NCBI GenBank assembly: GCA_964247055.1
Contig: OZ176050.1
Coordinates: 11,842,001 to 11,906,000, forward strand
DNA: 64,000 nt
Reading direction: 5' to 3'
Origin: Paragordius varius
Taxonomy: Eukaryota; Nematomorpha
Below are positions 1 to 16,375 of the stretch, piece after piece. Position 1 is the stretch's first letter, and each line of letters opens with the position of its first letter. A model generated the notes under the pieces. The model did no database searches and was not told the origin of the DNA. It saw nothing but the letters and a program-made list of their open reading frames with translations. Both the position numbers and the translations under genes were made by a program.

Positions 1-3000
1 CATTGTTCTATATTTGTATACCTCCCAATTTTGTAGCCAATGTGTTTATAATATATTTTAGTGATATTTTTAAAACAAAGCATTTAGCTTTCTAAAAAAA
101 TTTTCTTATATAATATGCGCTAATTTTGCAATTTTCAATATCGAGCAACTGCAAAAGTGCTAACATTTTATATCACTCTTAGCTTATAACTAAATACACC
201 GCAGAATACATATATACTTATAATACTATTTATGCACATAATATGTCGTTCTAATTTTAAAATAAAATCCCTCTGTAACAAAAAAGTAACATAAATATAT
301 TGTTAAATGGCAATTTTTAGAGGCCAGTAGCTTAGTTTTGTACTAGATATCTAAAATTTACTTTGGAACAGGAATTTTCAAAACAAATGCGCGGGTAGGC
401 ATTTTTAACTTAAAATAATATATACATATGAGAAAATTTTTTCTAGTTTTAAACAAGACAAATGCAAACGATATACTTAATTTTTCTAGTTAACCAATGG
501 TATAGACTTATTCAGAAAATATAGAAATATCAGTTGTGCTAAAAATCTTTGGTAGTATATTTTGCAAATAAGGGGTTAGATTTTTGTTGCCGCACATATT
601 CTCAGAGAGCAGCGGCCCGAGGACAACCTGTTTGCCACCACTGCCTATACCCTTTATCTTTTTAATAAAATAATTGTAAAAATAGCGCTAAAGCTATTTA
701 ATATTTTATCAGATGCTATTTGCACTTACATTTTGATATGATCTCCGTATGTTTAAATTCCAATTAACAGGTAAAAATTTAATTTTCCATGGACAAGCTT
801 CTTTGACTTATAATTTAATTAATTCACATAAATGTATTCTAAATTTTTTAGGCCACAGGGCTTATTTAATGTTTTTTTACTTACCAAGTAAATTTTATGC
901 ATAAATTTTTAATTAAATAAATATAAATTATATAAAAGAGTGATATAGTTTTCATAAATTAAAAATAAATAAATTTTTTTAGAAAATATGATATAATCTC
1001 ATTTTTTCGACATCTAACAATAAGTAATTTAAATCTTTTGATTATGATATGCTATTGGATTTATAAAATAATATTGTGCAAGCTTGCCTGTTTAATTAAC
1101 TATTGTTTTTATTTCAATATATATTAATTTTTGTCAATTTCATTATTTTATTATAAATTTAGGCTGTTTAAGCGAGGTCTGTTTTTAAATCCCCTATCGA
1201 TTAATGAAAAGAGATCAAAACATTTGTTTGACTATAAAGTTTTGGGCAAAATTTTTACTTCAAATATCCCATTGTTAAAATTTAATTATTTAATATATTA
1301 ATCCATGAATACAAAATTACTCTTCCATCCTAATTAACCATTACATTATCTATTTAATTTTGTTTTAGGTAAAAAAAAAGTTTTTTTCACATTTCTTTTG
1401 GTTATATCCGCTGCTACTAAACACTCCATTAGTTTTGTAAATTGCAAGAATTTTGTGATTATGATTATAATCATGAGAGTAATTTAATTTTGTTAATTAT
1501 GCTATCATATTGCAATTTATTTATGCATTAAACACTTTAACAAAAGTTCATTCCTGCCATTTATACAGGTTATCATAATAATAATAATATTATATCAAAA
1601 AATCTAGATTTTACTAAAATTAAGCGATAATTAAACATACCAACTAACTACGTAAGATGTATTATTTATACCGTAGTATATACACTCCATTTTTTATGGT
1701 TGACAAAAAAAATTATTGATGAGCTAGCTTATTATGATATAATAAGTATAAATGTAATTAACTATCTCTTGTAATAAAAAATATTAGTAAAAACAACACA
1801 TTTGTTTGGTGGACCACGCTCAATTTTTATATATTTTTGTTAAATCGACTGAAAGGACATTGACATATTTTTTATTTCCCTTTCTTGATACAAATTTTGA
1901 AATCATTACTTATATTTCTCAGACATTTCATTTTTTAGATTTATTTTTTTTATTTTATCAAAATTTTATCTAATTCTATAATGGGGTGATGGCGATCTCC
2001 TATATTGATAAAGTATATAATATATGTGTGATTTTACAGATTTATCATAAAAATATTATACTAATTTTAACATTGTTATCCTTTTATTCATATTTATTTT
2101 GATAATATCTAATTAAATCCCTTAAACAGTGAACATTGGTGAATGAATATAGAATTTTTTCCCAATCAATTACAGTAGAGTATGATAAAAAATAACAAAC
2201 AGGCAACTAAACAATCTTTTACCAATATTTTTGGAAATTAATTTTGTTTTTATTATGGATAAATTATTTTTTACACCATACGCTAGTGTCAAATACCTTT
2301 AAAACCAATAGAATTAAACCGGATGGGGGGGGGGGGTATTATTAATATATTTTCCAATAATCCCATCTCATAGTGATTACCATTTTTATATAAAAATATT
2401 TCGTTGTATTAGCATTGTAATTAATTAATTGTATTATTAAATATTCTTTATTTCATTCAATTATTAGGTCCTTTCTTTGATGACATAATACACAAGTAGT
2501 GTGGATTGTTTACGTTTTTTTAAACGGGGATTAATTATAAAATTATTTAATATCCCAGTATTTTGTTAATGCCCCTTGTCTGTTTATAAGTGTGTGAAAA
2601 ATATTTTTTGTAATCCATATTTAATTTGAATTTTGAAAGTGTATACACAAACAAATAGATATTTTTTTAAAATTTTATTATAAATCATATAATTTGATGG
2701 AATTTATTTTACGAATTTGCTAAGCATTGGAGTTGAGCTTCAGAACCAATTAAATGATAATTATATGTAATTATTGTATTAGCTTATCTTATTATCGTGA
2801 TATTTACCAGTTTTGATATGAACAGTATTATGATTTAGTAGTTGGATTAACATCCAAAGTCTGCTCAAAATAATTATCATTTTATGTTATGCATTTAAAA
2901 TATTACTTACTATACAGTATGATTTAATATATATTGCTAGAAAGTAATTAATTAATGCCAAATAGCATATATGTAGCAAAGAGGATTAATAATGGCTTAT

Positions 3001-3714
3001 AATAATAAAATGTGAAAAAAATTACTATAAGAAGCTAATAATACTGCCCTTTGTTGTATATCCTACTACCTATTTCGCAAAATTAATAACTTTCTTCATA
3101 CTGTATATTTGGCGTTTGGGTTATGGATTGTGTGGTTTTATAATATTGTGAAAATTATTTTTAATTGTAATTGTTGATTATTTTTGAACTCGAATTAGCT
3201 AAAATAATGGAAAAGTAAATTTTGATTCTTTTTCCATTTAATAATAATAATAATTAGTTGCTATATATTCAACAACTCAATGTGATTTAAAATTAACATT
3301 CTAAAATATAATTTGTCTCAAAAAAGGGTCATGAGACAGATATTAAGCTATATATTTTTTCCCACAATCGGAGTCCATAGATAGTCTGTCTACAGCAATC
3401 TAAAGATGTTATTGATGATCTTTTATATATAATGATTATGACTAGCTTACCTTTAATATAAATCAGTTTACAACAAATAAATATATATATTGATAGATTT
3501 GGATTGAATCGTTTTACGAAATCAAATTTAGTTGTTTCATGAATCCTCATCGTAATATCTTAAATCTTATGAATCTCATACAACCCCGTTAATATGGCAT
3601 TTAAATCGAATAATTCTCATGGAAAATCTTGCTTATAACACGCACATACTACACATTTAAAAAAATTAAGTCAAACCTATCAAATCTAAAGTGATCTCTT
3701 TTCATACATACACC
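1..3714. other. AT-rich flank upstream of ATP8B, no gene seen
   Basis: I find no open frame with a recognisable motif and no chain of splice-flanked exons on either strand. The stretch is AT-rich, with short A and T runs and a run of 12 G at 2325-2336. The 73-codon minus-strand frame at 3329-3550 has a composition expected by chance. The promoter and 5' UTR of the flippase gene should lie in the last few hundred bases, but I see no recognisable core element. Confidence 0.5.
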
Positions 3715-6700
3715 ATGGGAAAATATATTAAGGAGATTGGCCGTTTTTTAGGGTGTCAACGTAAGCCAAAAAAGAAAAAATCTGGTGAAGGTAACTTAAA
3801 TATATCTCTATTAATATTTGTTTATATTTTGGTACATGTCGAAAATATGACATTTACCTAATATAAAAGACAATAATTATATGACATAAATTATTGGAAA
3901 CAACTAGTTTGCCAATTTTTATTGCTTATCATATATCGTACACTTTTTACTTTTTAGAGAAACAACGAGTTATACACGTTAGTGATCAAATGTTTAATCA
4001 ATCTTTTGATTATGCGGTAATTACCTTATTAAAATTTATTAAATTTCCATCTTGAAATTTTAGCATAAATTTTTTTGTTAACTAACATATAGGATAATGT
4101 GATCAGTACGGGCAAATATACGGTTATAACGTTTCTCCCTAAAAATTTGTTTGAACAATTCCAGCGAATAGCTAATGCCTACTTCCTCGGTTTATTAATA
4201 TTACAGGTAGGTATTTTTTTATTTAATAATATTCCTTTTACCTTTAAAAATAAGCAACATATTCAAGTATTTTAAACTTTTCTCACCAATTCATTAAAAA
4301 ATTTTGAATGTTTTTTTAAAAAATTAATATATTTTAACATTTATTTTTAATTAAAAATTTTAATTTTGATAAATTTATAGTTGATTCCTCAAATATCTTC
4401 CCTTACACCAATAACTACAGTTATACCATTAGTGTGTGTACTTTCAATCACAGCTCTAAAGGATGGAATCGATGATATAGTATTCTTAAATTTTGCTAAA
4501 AATATTTTTTAACCAAAAAAAGTTATAAAAAGTCAAAGGTTTTTAATTAAATTTTTTCGAAATAGCGCCGACATCACAATGACAATATTGTAAATAATCG
4601 AGAATCTCAAGTCCTGAGAGATGGACATATAGTTGATGATAAATGGAGAAATATACAAGTTGGTGACATTTTGAGACTTTCCAATGATCAATTTGTCGCG
4701 GTACTATAACATTAGATTCCAATTAATGAATAATTAACGCAAAAAATTATAATTTTTTCTTGAGATAATTGATAAATTGTTTTTGTAATTGATATTCAAT
4801 ACTTTTTCCATGAAATTGATTAATAACGAGATGTAAAATATATTTATTCAGATAATAATATATTTTGATTATATATTTTATTTAATTTTATATCTATTAG
4901 TTTATAAATCATTTTAAATTTAAATAAGTTATTGTTTAAATTATCTATTAATTTATAAATCATTTTTTTAAAAAAATATCATTTTTTTTCGTTGATTTTT
5001 TAGGCAGACCTTCTCCTCATTAGCACAAGCGAACCTAATGGACTTTGTTACATAGAAACGGCCGAATTAGATGGGTAATAAATTAAAAATAAATTAATAT
5101 TTTATGTAATTTTTGAATAACTTTATATTATCACAGAGAAACCAATTTAAAGTGCCGTCAAGCTTTACCAGAAACAGCAATCCTTGAAGATGATCACAAA
5201 CAAATGGAAACTTTCAATGGTATAATATATTTTAATTTGAATGCAAATTATAAAAATTTGATTATTATTTTTTAAATAATGATTGTATATTTTTAATTTT
5301 GGTCAAAACTATGATTTTTACTGTATATTTTATTTTATTTATTATACCTAATATAATCAAATCGTCACAAAAATTCTCAAAATATTGTAGATAAATAGGA
5401 ATCATAATTTAACGCTAAAACTTTATTTTAATAACTTGAAAAATAATACTTAATAATTAAATTGTCATAAAATATAAAATATTCTTTTTAATTTTGAAAA
5501 AAAATTGTTGTTTTTTGCTTTGGATGTAAAAATGTTGCGTTTGGTTGAAAAATTGCGTATGCTTGAAAGTTGCGATTGCTTGAAAAAATGTTGCGTTTGC
5601 TTGAAAAAATTCTTTTTAATTTTTAAAAATTGTTGTTTTTTGATTAAAAAGATGCTGTCTTTGCTTGAATAAATGTTGCGTTTGCTTGAAAAAATGTAGC
5701 GTTTGCTTGAAAAAATTCTTTTTAATTTAAAAAAAGGTTGTTTTTGATTAAAAAGATTTTGTCTTTGCTTAAAAAATTCTTTTTAATTTTGAAAAAATTG
5801 TTGTTTTTTGCAAAAAATGTTGCGTTTGCTCTAAAAATGATATATCATCACATTTTTATTTAGCTGAAATTATATGTGAACCACCCAATAATCGTCTAAA
5901 TAAATTTGAAGGCACCATAACTTGGAAAGGTAAAACTCTGCCATTAGATAATGAAAAAATTTTGTTGCGAGGATGTGTACTCAGGTATTTTTTTCGTTTT
6001 AAACAATTTAAATTTTTTAGTTTTAAATTCTCTGATTAGGTTATGGTATTTTTTTGAATTAACTGGGGATTTTTTTTATAAAAATATCCAACTGTGGCTA
6101 AAAATTTAAACTAAAATAAAAATAATAATTGTTGTTATTTATATCATTTTTTTATTATTGCTGTTTTTAGGTTTTTCATTTTATTGTCAAAGGTGTAAGC
6201 ATGCAGCTTTATTGTATTGGAAAATTAATTTTTTGACCTTGATTTTTAATATTTTTGTTCAATATTTTTTTAGGAAAGAATGTAAAAAATAATAATTTAT
6301 CAATAAATAATTAGGATCTACCATTGCTATAATTAAATTAATTGGCATGTGTTCATGTTTAATTTTGGACAATAAGCCAAACCTATTATATGTTGTGGGA
6401 CACAGCAGAATTTATATATTTAATAAATTGCATCTACGAAATTCTGCTAAAAACCTTATTATTTTTTTCCATTTTAAGGGTTAGCAGCTAAATAATTATT
6501 TTAATAAAATTATTTGAATTTACCGAGACCTAGTGTTGGGTTATCAAATATTTTTTTTATTATATAGAAATACAAAATGGTGTTATGGTGTAGTTTTATT
6601 TGCTGGGAATGACACTAAACTCATGCAAAATAGTGGAAAAGATATTTTCAAACGCACATCTATAGATCATTTAGTCAATGTCCTAATTATTGGAGTAAGT

Positions 6701-9559
6701 TATTTTCATGTAAATTTTTTATAGGACTTTAAAAAGTCTAAGTACTAATAACTTGAAATTTTCTTATCTTTATCTCCTTATTATTGCAAATTAAAATCAA
6801 ATTTTTTTCATAGACATATATCTAAATTTAAAAAGTTACATATATTTATAGGCGGATTTTATAAAATTTGATAAATTTTCAACAAATGGATGATAAATAT
6901 TTTTGGCATTTTTTTGCCCTTAACCCTATAAGAATTTATGCTTATTAATTAACTATGAATTTTTGCAATTATCAATAAATCTTTTTTATTTGTATGATGG
7001 TATTTTTAGATTTTTATGTTCCTACTGAGTATTTGCCTGTTTACAGCCATTGGTCATGGCATATGGATGGGTAAGATTGGTGTTTACTTTCGTGTTATTC
7101 TTCCCTGGGAATCATTTATTCCGACCCAACCCGTTTTGCCGGGCATAATAGCTATTTCCTCACTCAATTTTCTTTCTTATCTCATTCTACTTAATACGCT
7201 TGTACCTATATCATTGTATGTCAGGTCAGGACAATTCAATTCGCTTTTTTTAGTTTTTATATCTCAAATGTTATGATAGAAACAAAAAATAAGATTTTAA
7301 AATCAGGAGAAAAATTGTTTAGGCACTAAAAACTGTTGATAGATTACATATATCACCAATAAATAGCGCTATTTTATGTTATCAATGCATATAAGAAGTT
7401 AAACAAATTTGTGATGCAATCATCAATCTTATTAATGGAACTTATCAAGTCAATAATTAAGAAATAAACAAACGTCAAAAATAGTCTGTGTTTGATACCA
7501 AAAGATTTTTTATAACGAAATTGATAGGATTATGTTAAAATTGGAAGATTTTATTAATTGATTTATTATCTCATGATACGCCTATCGTATGATTAAACGA
7601 TATAAAATATAATAATAGTTTTTAAAAGTTCTTTGGTTATTTATCATTGATTTTCTATTACAGTGTTGAAATGATTCGAATTGCTCACAGTTTTTGGATA
7701 AATTGGGACATTAAAATGTATGACAGTAAATCAGGTAAACACTTTTTTTACTTAATTTTTATAATTTGTAACTCCTTTAATTGACAATTTTAAATTTATG
7801 TGAAATTATATTAAAAACTTTTATGATTGATTCATTCCATTAATTTTATAATCATTTCGATATGATTTTCTTACATAGGTGATGCATTTTACAAATCTTG
7901 ATTAATATAATTCTCATCTGAATATACACTACAACTAACGATTAAAACACAATATAAAAAATATAATTTTTAAATGATGCCATCGAATTACTATCGTTTG
8001 AGTTGCGCAAAACAAACAAGATATAAATAAGACCCAATTTAGTTTTAATTTTTAATATTTTTAAATAAAAAATATTAGTCTTTTACTTTAAATATTTTTT
8101 TTCTTTATAATTGTAATTTTACTCTATTTTTGGTGATATCTATGCAAAGATACACCAGCCAGAGCCAGAACCACAACATTGAATGAAGAATTGGGGCAAA
8201 TACAATACATTTTCTCGGATAAAACGGGAACTCTAACACAAAATATTATGACTTTTAAGAAATGTTCCATCCTTGGCAAATTGTTTGGTTACATTAAAGA
8301 TGACCGCGGAAATTTAATAACACCTTGTGAGGTACATTATAAAACTTTTTCGATAATATTATAGTGTTGAAAAAGAACAGAAATAATATTTGAAGTAACG
8401 ATTAAAGTTTTAAAACCGAAAAATAAAGAATAACGCTATTTTTTAGATCTATTTTTTCTTTGTAGCCGGCAAAATTTAGATTGTGAATAATCTAGTAAAG
8501 GGACTCTCTCCATATAATAAAACCCACTTTAACAACGCTTGTATTGGTTATATAAGTAGAATATAAAAAAATACAAAAATAAGTGATTAATTTTCTAATG
8601 ATTAAATTGCGTACTACAAAATTTTGAGTTTTTCCTTATTTTTATACCTTATGTATTTCAACCTTTACTTTGTTTCACGATAGATATGGTTATTTATTTC
8701 TGTTTAAGCACTAAAACTGAAATTTCTAACCATTTTATCTAAATATATATTATTATCATTTAAATAATTTATATTTCCATATTGTATGGGTTAATAGACG
8801 GATAAGAGTGTTGATCTCACATCCAATCCTTACCATGAATCCAAATTTCGGTTTCAGGATGCATCGTTGGTTGAAGCGCTTAAACGTGGCGACAAAGATG
8901 TTAAAACATTTTTCACTTTATTAGCGTTGTGTCACACTGTTATGCCTGGGGAAAAAGATGGTATGGTTATCAAAGAAAATTTTGGATTTTTAAAATATTT
9001 TTTGCAAATTTGAATAATATCATCAACCTGAGGGTTTTGTATGTGCATTAAAACATACCATTAATTTAAATCCACCCTTGAACAATTATAATTCACCCTC
9101 AAACAATTAAAATTCACCTAAAAATAAATTATGTGTTTTTTTAAATAAATTAGCTATAATTTATATATTTAAAAAATAAAATTTTGTTAAAAAATAAAAT
9201 AATACTGGAAAAAAAATAAAATAAGCCGTAAAGATATATTTTATATCAATAATTAGTTATATTAGCCCAAAAACAGTTTAGGGTGAATTCGAATTGTTCG
9301 AAGGTGAATTTGAATTGTTCATGGGTGAATTTGAATTGTTCGAGGGTGAATTGAATTATAAATGGTATATATATAATTATAATTAAATATAGGTAAGTTA
9401 GAGTATTTAGCTCAATCTCCGGACGAAGGGGCCCTCGTATCTGCAGCCCGAAATTTTGGGATTGTTTTTAAGGTAAATTTTTGCTACTTTCCAAATAATT
9501 AATATTTAGTACGATTTTAGATTTTTAATACTATATGTACTGTTGAAAGAATTTGCAAC

Positions 9560-9597
<38 letters not shown>

Positions 9598-10605
9598 ACA
9601 CTATAGTCTCGTACACCAAACACTATAACGATTGAAGATATGGGAACTGAATACACATATGAATTGTTAGCCATTTTCGATTTCAATAATGTGAGGAAAC
9701 GTATGTCGGTATGATTTAATTTGTTTTTTATGTTGAAAAATCAACTATTTTATTACATGTAAAAATTAAAATTATACGGACAAAACCTTAAAATATAAAG
9801 ACAAATATTTTTTTCTGAGAGACAGCCACTTTTTTTAAATCTTGAATTTGTAAAATTATAATAATTGTTAAAAATTGCAAAGCATGAAATAGAAATATAA
9901 TGATAACACAATCAATTACATTTTTTTGATTTTCTATATAAATAATTTATAAGGAAAAATTTAGATTTGAAAAAGTATGGTTGTCTTTTAGAAGAAAATA
10001 TTTGTCTTTATATTTTTACATTTTGTCCCTTTAATTTCAGTTTTTACTGTACATGTAAATTTTTTTTGTTAGGTTTTAGTTCGAAAAGATGACATAATAA
10101 CTCTTTACTGCAAAGGTGCTGATAATGTTGTAATGGAAAGATTAGATCCCGGCGATGATCAAGAATTAATATCGACCACACTAGACCATTTGACTGTATA
10201 TTATATGATTGTTAATGAATTATGGTTAAAACTTTACCATTTTTTTACATAAACAAATGATAAATTTCGTGAAAAAATGTTATAAACATCTAACTGAATA
10301 TCATTAAAAATTAAGTTGAAATTAAATTTAAGCTTCTAGTTATATTTTATTTGAAATAATATACCGTCAAGAAATCATTTAGTCCAATTTTCGTTTAAAA
10401 CATCATCATTTAATAATGATAATTTTTTATTTTCATAATTAAACTTTTAATTTTTGAGAAAAAATACAATAATTATTTATGGTTTATTAGAAATTTGCGG
10501 TTGAAGGTTTACGTACGCTATGTTTGGCTTATAAAGTCATCGATCCAAACATATATGAAGAATGGCAGGTCCGATTTCAGCAAACTAAGTATCATTTATA
10601 TTATC

Positions 10606-10649
<44 letters not shown>

Positions 10650-11354
10650 CATATAAATTGTAGAAATAATATTTAAAGATCTGAAGGTGATTGTTAACAA
10701 AAATAGGTTTAAAAAGTTATTTTTTTGATTTTTCACAAATCTAGAAGATATAATTATATATTATTACGGGGGAAGTTTTAATTGTAACTTTGAAAATAAT
10801 TTGATAATTATTTTGTTATGCGACATTAATATAATTTGAACTATATTTATTAAACAAATAGGATCAATATGTAACGAATGATACATAAATTGTAATATAT
10901 TCCAATCTTCCATTTTGTATTCGTATTAAAATAAAATAATTTTTTACAATAAAATTCCATTATACCACCTCCAATACAGTATTTTCTAAAATATGTATAT
11001 ATATTCTTTATCATTAATATCATAATTAGTTTAGTTTTTTTCCCCATTTTTATTTTTATATAAAATTTATCCGTTGTGATTCCTTTTTAGTGCTTGTTTA
11101 GTTGATCGAGATGCCAAACTCGATGAATTGTATGAGGAAATGGAAACAAATTTACATTTGTTAGGGGCCACTGCGATTGAAGATAAATTACAAGACGGTG
11201 TCCCTCAAACCATAGCTAATCTTTTACGGGCTGGTATAAGGATATGGGTCTTAACTGGGGATAAACAAGGTTTTTTTAAATCTAATTTGATGAAACATTT
11301 TAGTTGGTTCGAAACATCAGTTTTTAAGCGTTTCGTATATAAAACAGCGTTCCA

Positions 11355-11387
<33 letters not shown>

Positions 11388-14300
11388 AATTTTTATAGAT
11401 TTATATAATTCTTTTTTTCTCCTTTTTGTATGGCTCTATTTTTTAACATTGTTTGTTATCTATTTTATTTGATATATATAAATATATTTTTTAAATTTTC
11501 CAGAACAAAGTAGTACAAAGTTTTTTGTTTGTAAATTTATTTTGGCTATTTTTCCACACAAAAATAATTAGGCAACATATAATGCTAAAAGAACCGAAAT
11601 TAAAGTTTTTGTTCAAATAGTAAGTGGAGTGATACCATATTTATTAAATTTGGGGACAGCATTTTAAATAAAAAATTAATACCTGAACCAAAGGCAAACA
11701 ATTGCGGTTCGCAAGATAAAAACGGTTCGAATTAAACCACCTTATAATATTAATTAGGATATGATATAAATTTTTAGAAACGGCAATAAACATTGGTTAC
11801 TCGTGTCAATTGCTAAACGATGATGTCGAAGAAATATACGTTATAGATGGGCAAGAATTTGATGAGGTTGAACGAGAGTTAGCTAGTATTAAGGCCACGT
11901 GTGCACCAAATTTATTTCAACCAAGGCATTCGGTTTATATTTACCACTTTTTTTTATATGTTTTTGGTTTTAAATCTTTTGTGATCGTCCTATTTCTTAA
12001 TGTTTTTTTTTCGATATATAAAATTGCGTCATAATTGACTGCATGCCCTCAATTGCATTCTGGTAAGGAAATTATATAAAGCCCAGCTTTATACAAAAAA
12101 CCAACCAACTTTAAATAGGATAAGCATTAGTCATTACATGTCAAAAACTATTTTTTCCTTCAAATCCCTCAGAAACATTATATAACATAAATTTTTCCCG
12201 ATTATGGGATTTGTGTACTAACATATTTTATTAATTATTGATCACCTCCCTGTTAGAATACAAGGCGATGAAAACAAAACAATCAAATTATGTATTTTTT
12301 ACAAAATAACTCATTTTTCTGTTAATATTTTATCATTTCTAAGGTAACTTTTATAAAATTTTGAAAATTATTTTTTTCTTTTCTTGGAAAAGGATCCCAA
12401 TATTTTATCCACCACGAATGCGGCCACCTCAGCTGCGTATATGAATAACCAGCGGTTATCTCAATCACCATCCTCCTATAATTCTACATGTCCCATGAAC
12501 GTTGAAAAACATGAAACAACTAACCAAAATGTTGCCAATAACGCTCTCCAAACACCATACCAACACCATGTAGATTTTATCCAACATTTGGTATCAATTT
12601 ATTTCTCTTATTTATATATGTTGGTTGGCATTTGGTTTTTTGTAGTAAAATTAAATTTAAACGTGAATGGACATGCCTAATCATTGATTTGCTTTAATGC
12701 TTACAAAAAACGTTATTAAAATATATATTGATAAAAGTATAAATAATTCATAAACAAAGATGTAAAAGTATTATGTCATTTACAAATTTCATGACAATTG
12801 ATTATTAGAATATTATAAAATTTAACGACTATATAAACTGTACAATAAGAATTCGAAAATATATTTAATATAAAAATTATTGTTTTAAAAATATTTTTTA
12901 TGTTAAAGGATGAACCATCTCTACCCTGGTGGAAAAAACTTCTAAGGTTTGGGAAATCTAAGCGAATGAATTCTTTACATACAACACTCACTCAAAGTGC
13001 ACTAAGTATGTCATATGATCAATGGGAGGATTGGAATGATAGGTCCTTATTTTTATCCAAATATATATTTAATAGTGAAAATATCTAAATGCAGAAATAT
13101 TTGAAAGATTGCGTATCAAAACGTAAAGTTTTTATAACCTTGATTATTTTTGATATAATTTCTCAAGATGTAAAATATGGCATAGAGATATAAATTGGTA
13201 ACACAGTATATTATAAATATGATTTTTGCAATTATAAAGGGTAAAAAAAATAAGGATAAAAAGTCTCATTAAAACTATATTTATTTATAACTTTTTAAGT
13301 GTTTTTTTAAAAATTTTAATTATTTCTGTAAATAATTCCTTATTTAATAACTAACAAATTAAAATTTACATGTAAAGATAACCTTCCATTTAAGAAAATC
13401 AAATTTTAATATTCTAATGATATTTTCAGGATACGACGGAACTTTTATTGGTTAATTGCTCCACCATCATATAATTACAATTATAATTATTACACTAACA
13501 ATCCCATAGGATCCCCTCCTTCATTACATGATAATAACGAAAGCAAAAAGACAAAAAAGGTATTAAGCCTTTTTTCCTCGCATGTAGTATATATTTAGGA
13601 CCTGAAATTATCTTGATTTTCTATATAATGAAAATGCAGTCAGATTTTATTAGCTGGTTTTACGTAGGTCCGTTTGATCTATTTTCAAAATCATAAAACC
13701 ATTTTTTCTTGATTTTAAATATGATAATATCGTTTTAAGTTGCGAAAAAAGGAATAGAGGTGTAAATTGATAATACATCACTTTTATATTCCACAATTAA
13801 AATAACAAAACAGATTATGGTGTAAAAAATATATGGTCCTATAATTTAGAAATAATCTTATCTCGTCTATATTTTGTTTTTATAACATAATTTACATATT
13901 TACTGTGTTTTGTTATACAATACTTTCTATCCATATATCAATTGATTATATTGCTAGACCACATCATCACTTATAGTATCCCCACTACAGCAAACATCCG
14001 GTGGAAAAATATCATTACCAAATGATGTTGCATTCCAACAATCTCAAGCACATTTATCCGGTGATCCACAACACACTGCTGCTGTTCCTGTTCAATGTGG
14101 AGCTGGTCCTAAACGTTATTCAACGAGTCAAATTAAGACATCTTACAATGTTTCACAACAAAAAGGTCGGACTAAACAGGATTCATCAGGAAACTCATAT
14201 CTTGTGTGCAATAATACAGCTTTTACACAAAATAACCAACCATCATCATTGATGATGATGGGTGATTATAGATCGCAAACAACAGGAAAAAATGAAAACA

Positions 14301-15690
14301 TCTTTTTGAAAAGCAGTAATCCTAATAGTAATATAACTGGTTCAACAATGTATGGTTTATCCTCGGATTGTAATACCAATTTTACATTGAATCCGAATGA
14401 CAAAACTAATAATGTTACAGGTAAGAGGTAAAAATTTGTCTATCGTTTCATGAGTAATAAAGTTGAATTTATCGGATAGAATTTATACCAAAAATTGAAT
14501 TAAAACTATATTAACAAAATATAGGCACAAGTACATCAAAGCAACATTTCCAAAATCAAAAACATGAAGTGCAGCATAAAAAGAAAAGACGCCATAGAAG
14601 GAAACATAGAACAGATACGGGAAGCTTGGTAAATTGGAATTGTATTTTTGTATCCTAAATTTACCATTTTTTTAAATCATGTGAGAAAAACATGATTTAA
14701 AGCGGAATCAAAAATGGTCTTGGTTACAATTATTGAAATAATTTACCCGTTTTATAATATTTTTGCGATTAATTTGTTTTGTTAAATTATTTCTATTTCG
14801 CTTTTAGAAACATATAATATAATACGCATAATAAACACAAAGTTATAATATGATAATTTTGGTTTAATAAAGACTAGTTGTTTTATTTCATAAATAAGGT
14901 TTTTGTCTAAAAACGGCATAGTAAAGAAAATATTTATTATCATATGAATGTTTTTAGGCCCCAACTGGCCTTAAACAACCCGAAATCGAATCAATGAAAA
15001 TTGATGTGCGCGTCTCTACACCGAATGCCGAAAATACTTCCCAATTTCCTTCAAAGTAAAAATTATTGTTTATAGATACCGTGTATATCATATTTTATGG
15101 TAAAAAGAAATGGAATAAATATCTAAACTTTGTTTAAAATTTAAATTGTTAAAAAACTTAAAATTTTTCAGACTTTTTTTTGAAACAAAATTATCGAAAT
15201 CTAATATTTTAATAATATTTTTTGTATTAGTAACGTTCCACCAACTAATCGTTTTCCAACTATAAATAAAAATGGAGCTGCTAATAAATTGGGTGTTGAT
15301 GCCACTGATTTTAAAACTGGTATGGGGAGAAAATCACCAGTTAGTCCTTATGAATCTCGGATAAGGTTAGATATTAGATATCATTAAAATTTTCTCCAAT
15401 TTACATTATTTTTAGGTTTATTTAACCCTAAATTAAGTTATTAAAGTGTATAATTGTCAATATTAAAATTATTTTTAAAATAAGTTAATTTATAAATTTT
15501 TATTCTATCAATAAAATATTAATAAAATATTTTTTTTCTAATAATCATTTTATAGGTATGTCAATAAAAGTCCAAATCCATCGTTACTTAATGCTGCAAA
15601 TAAGGGCAATAAAAAACCGCAATCAGCCACACCCCAAACCCATCAACAGCAATTAAAAATTGAAATACCAATGTAAGTAACATATTAATA

Positions 15691-15730
<40 letters not shown>

Positions 15731-16339
15731 TATATATAATATATATATTTTTATAGTGAAAACTAAAATACAAATTTTTTTTATAAATACAACCATACTT
15801 TTACCAACCATGATTCTGAAATATTTGATATAGTGAACTAATTTAGATTGCTCACTATTCCTTTCGCCATGTTTAATTTAAAAAGTATGGTTGTCTTTAT
15901 AAAAATATATTTGTCATTTTTACGTTTTACATTTAGAATAATTCTAATTTTTATTTAATACTTAAAAAATCATTTTTTTGCTATTAAGGTCTCAAGCAGG
16001 TAATAGTAAAAAAGCATCTAACACTGCTAACGTTTTGTTGAACCCAGAAAATTTCGCTGGTGAAAATGGTAACCCTAACTCCTCATATAACAGCACAGCC
16101 AGTGTTTTTACGTTTGAAAATTCCTCTCAACAACAATCATCTCACAATAATTTAAATAATAATCAACATAATAATACAAAAGATAATGCAAATATCCCTA
16201 TTAGTTTTGATAAAAATACTGAAAAGCATAATAAAAATGATGTGAATTCCAACATTCAACATGCACACGAAGAGGATTTTAACATTGAGGACTCATTGAC
16301 GGATGATAGGACTTCGACACCTTCATCTCAATTGGTTTT

Positions 16340-16375
<36 letters not shown>

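Noticed and set aside
3329-3550. Minus-strand 73-codon frame
   Set aside because: Composition follows the AT-rich background, no motif, no splice context.
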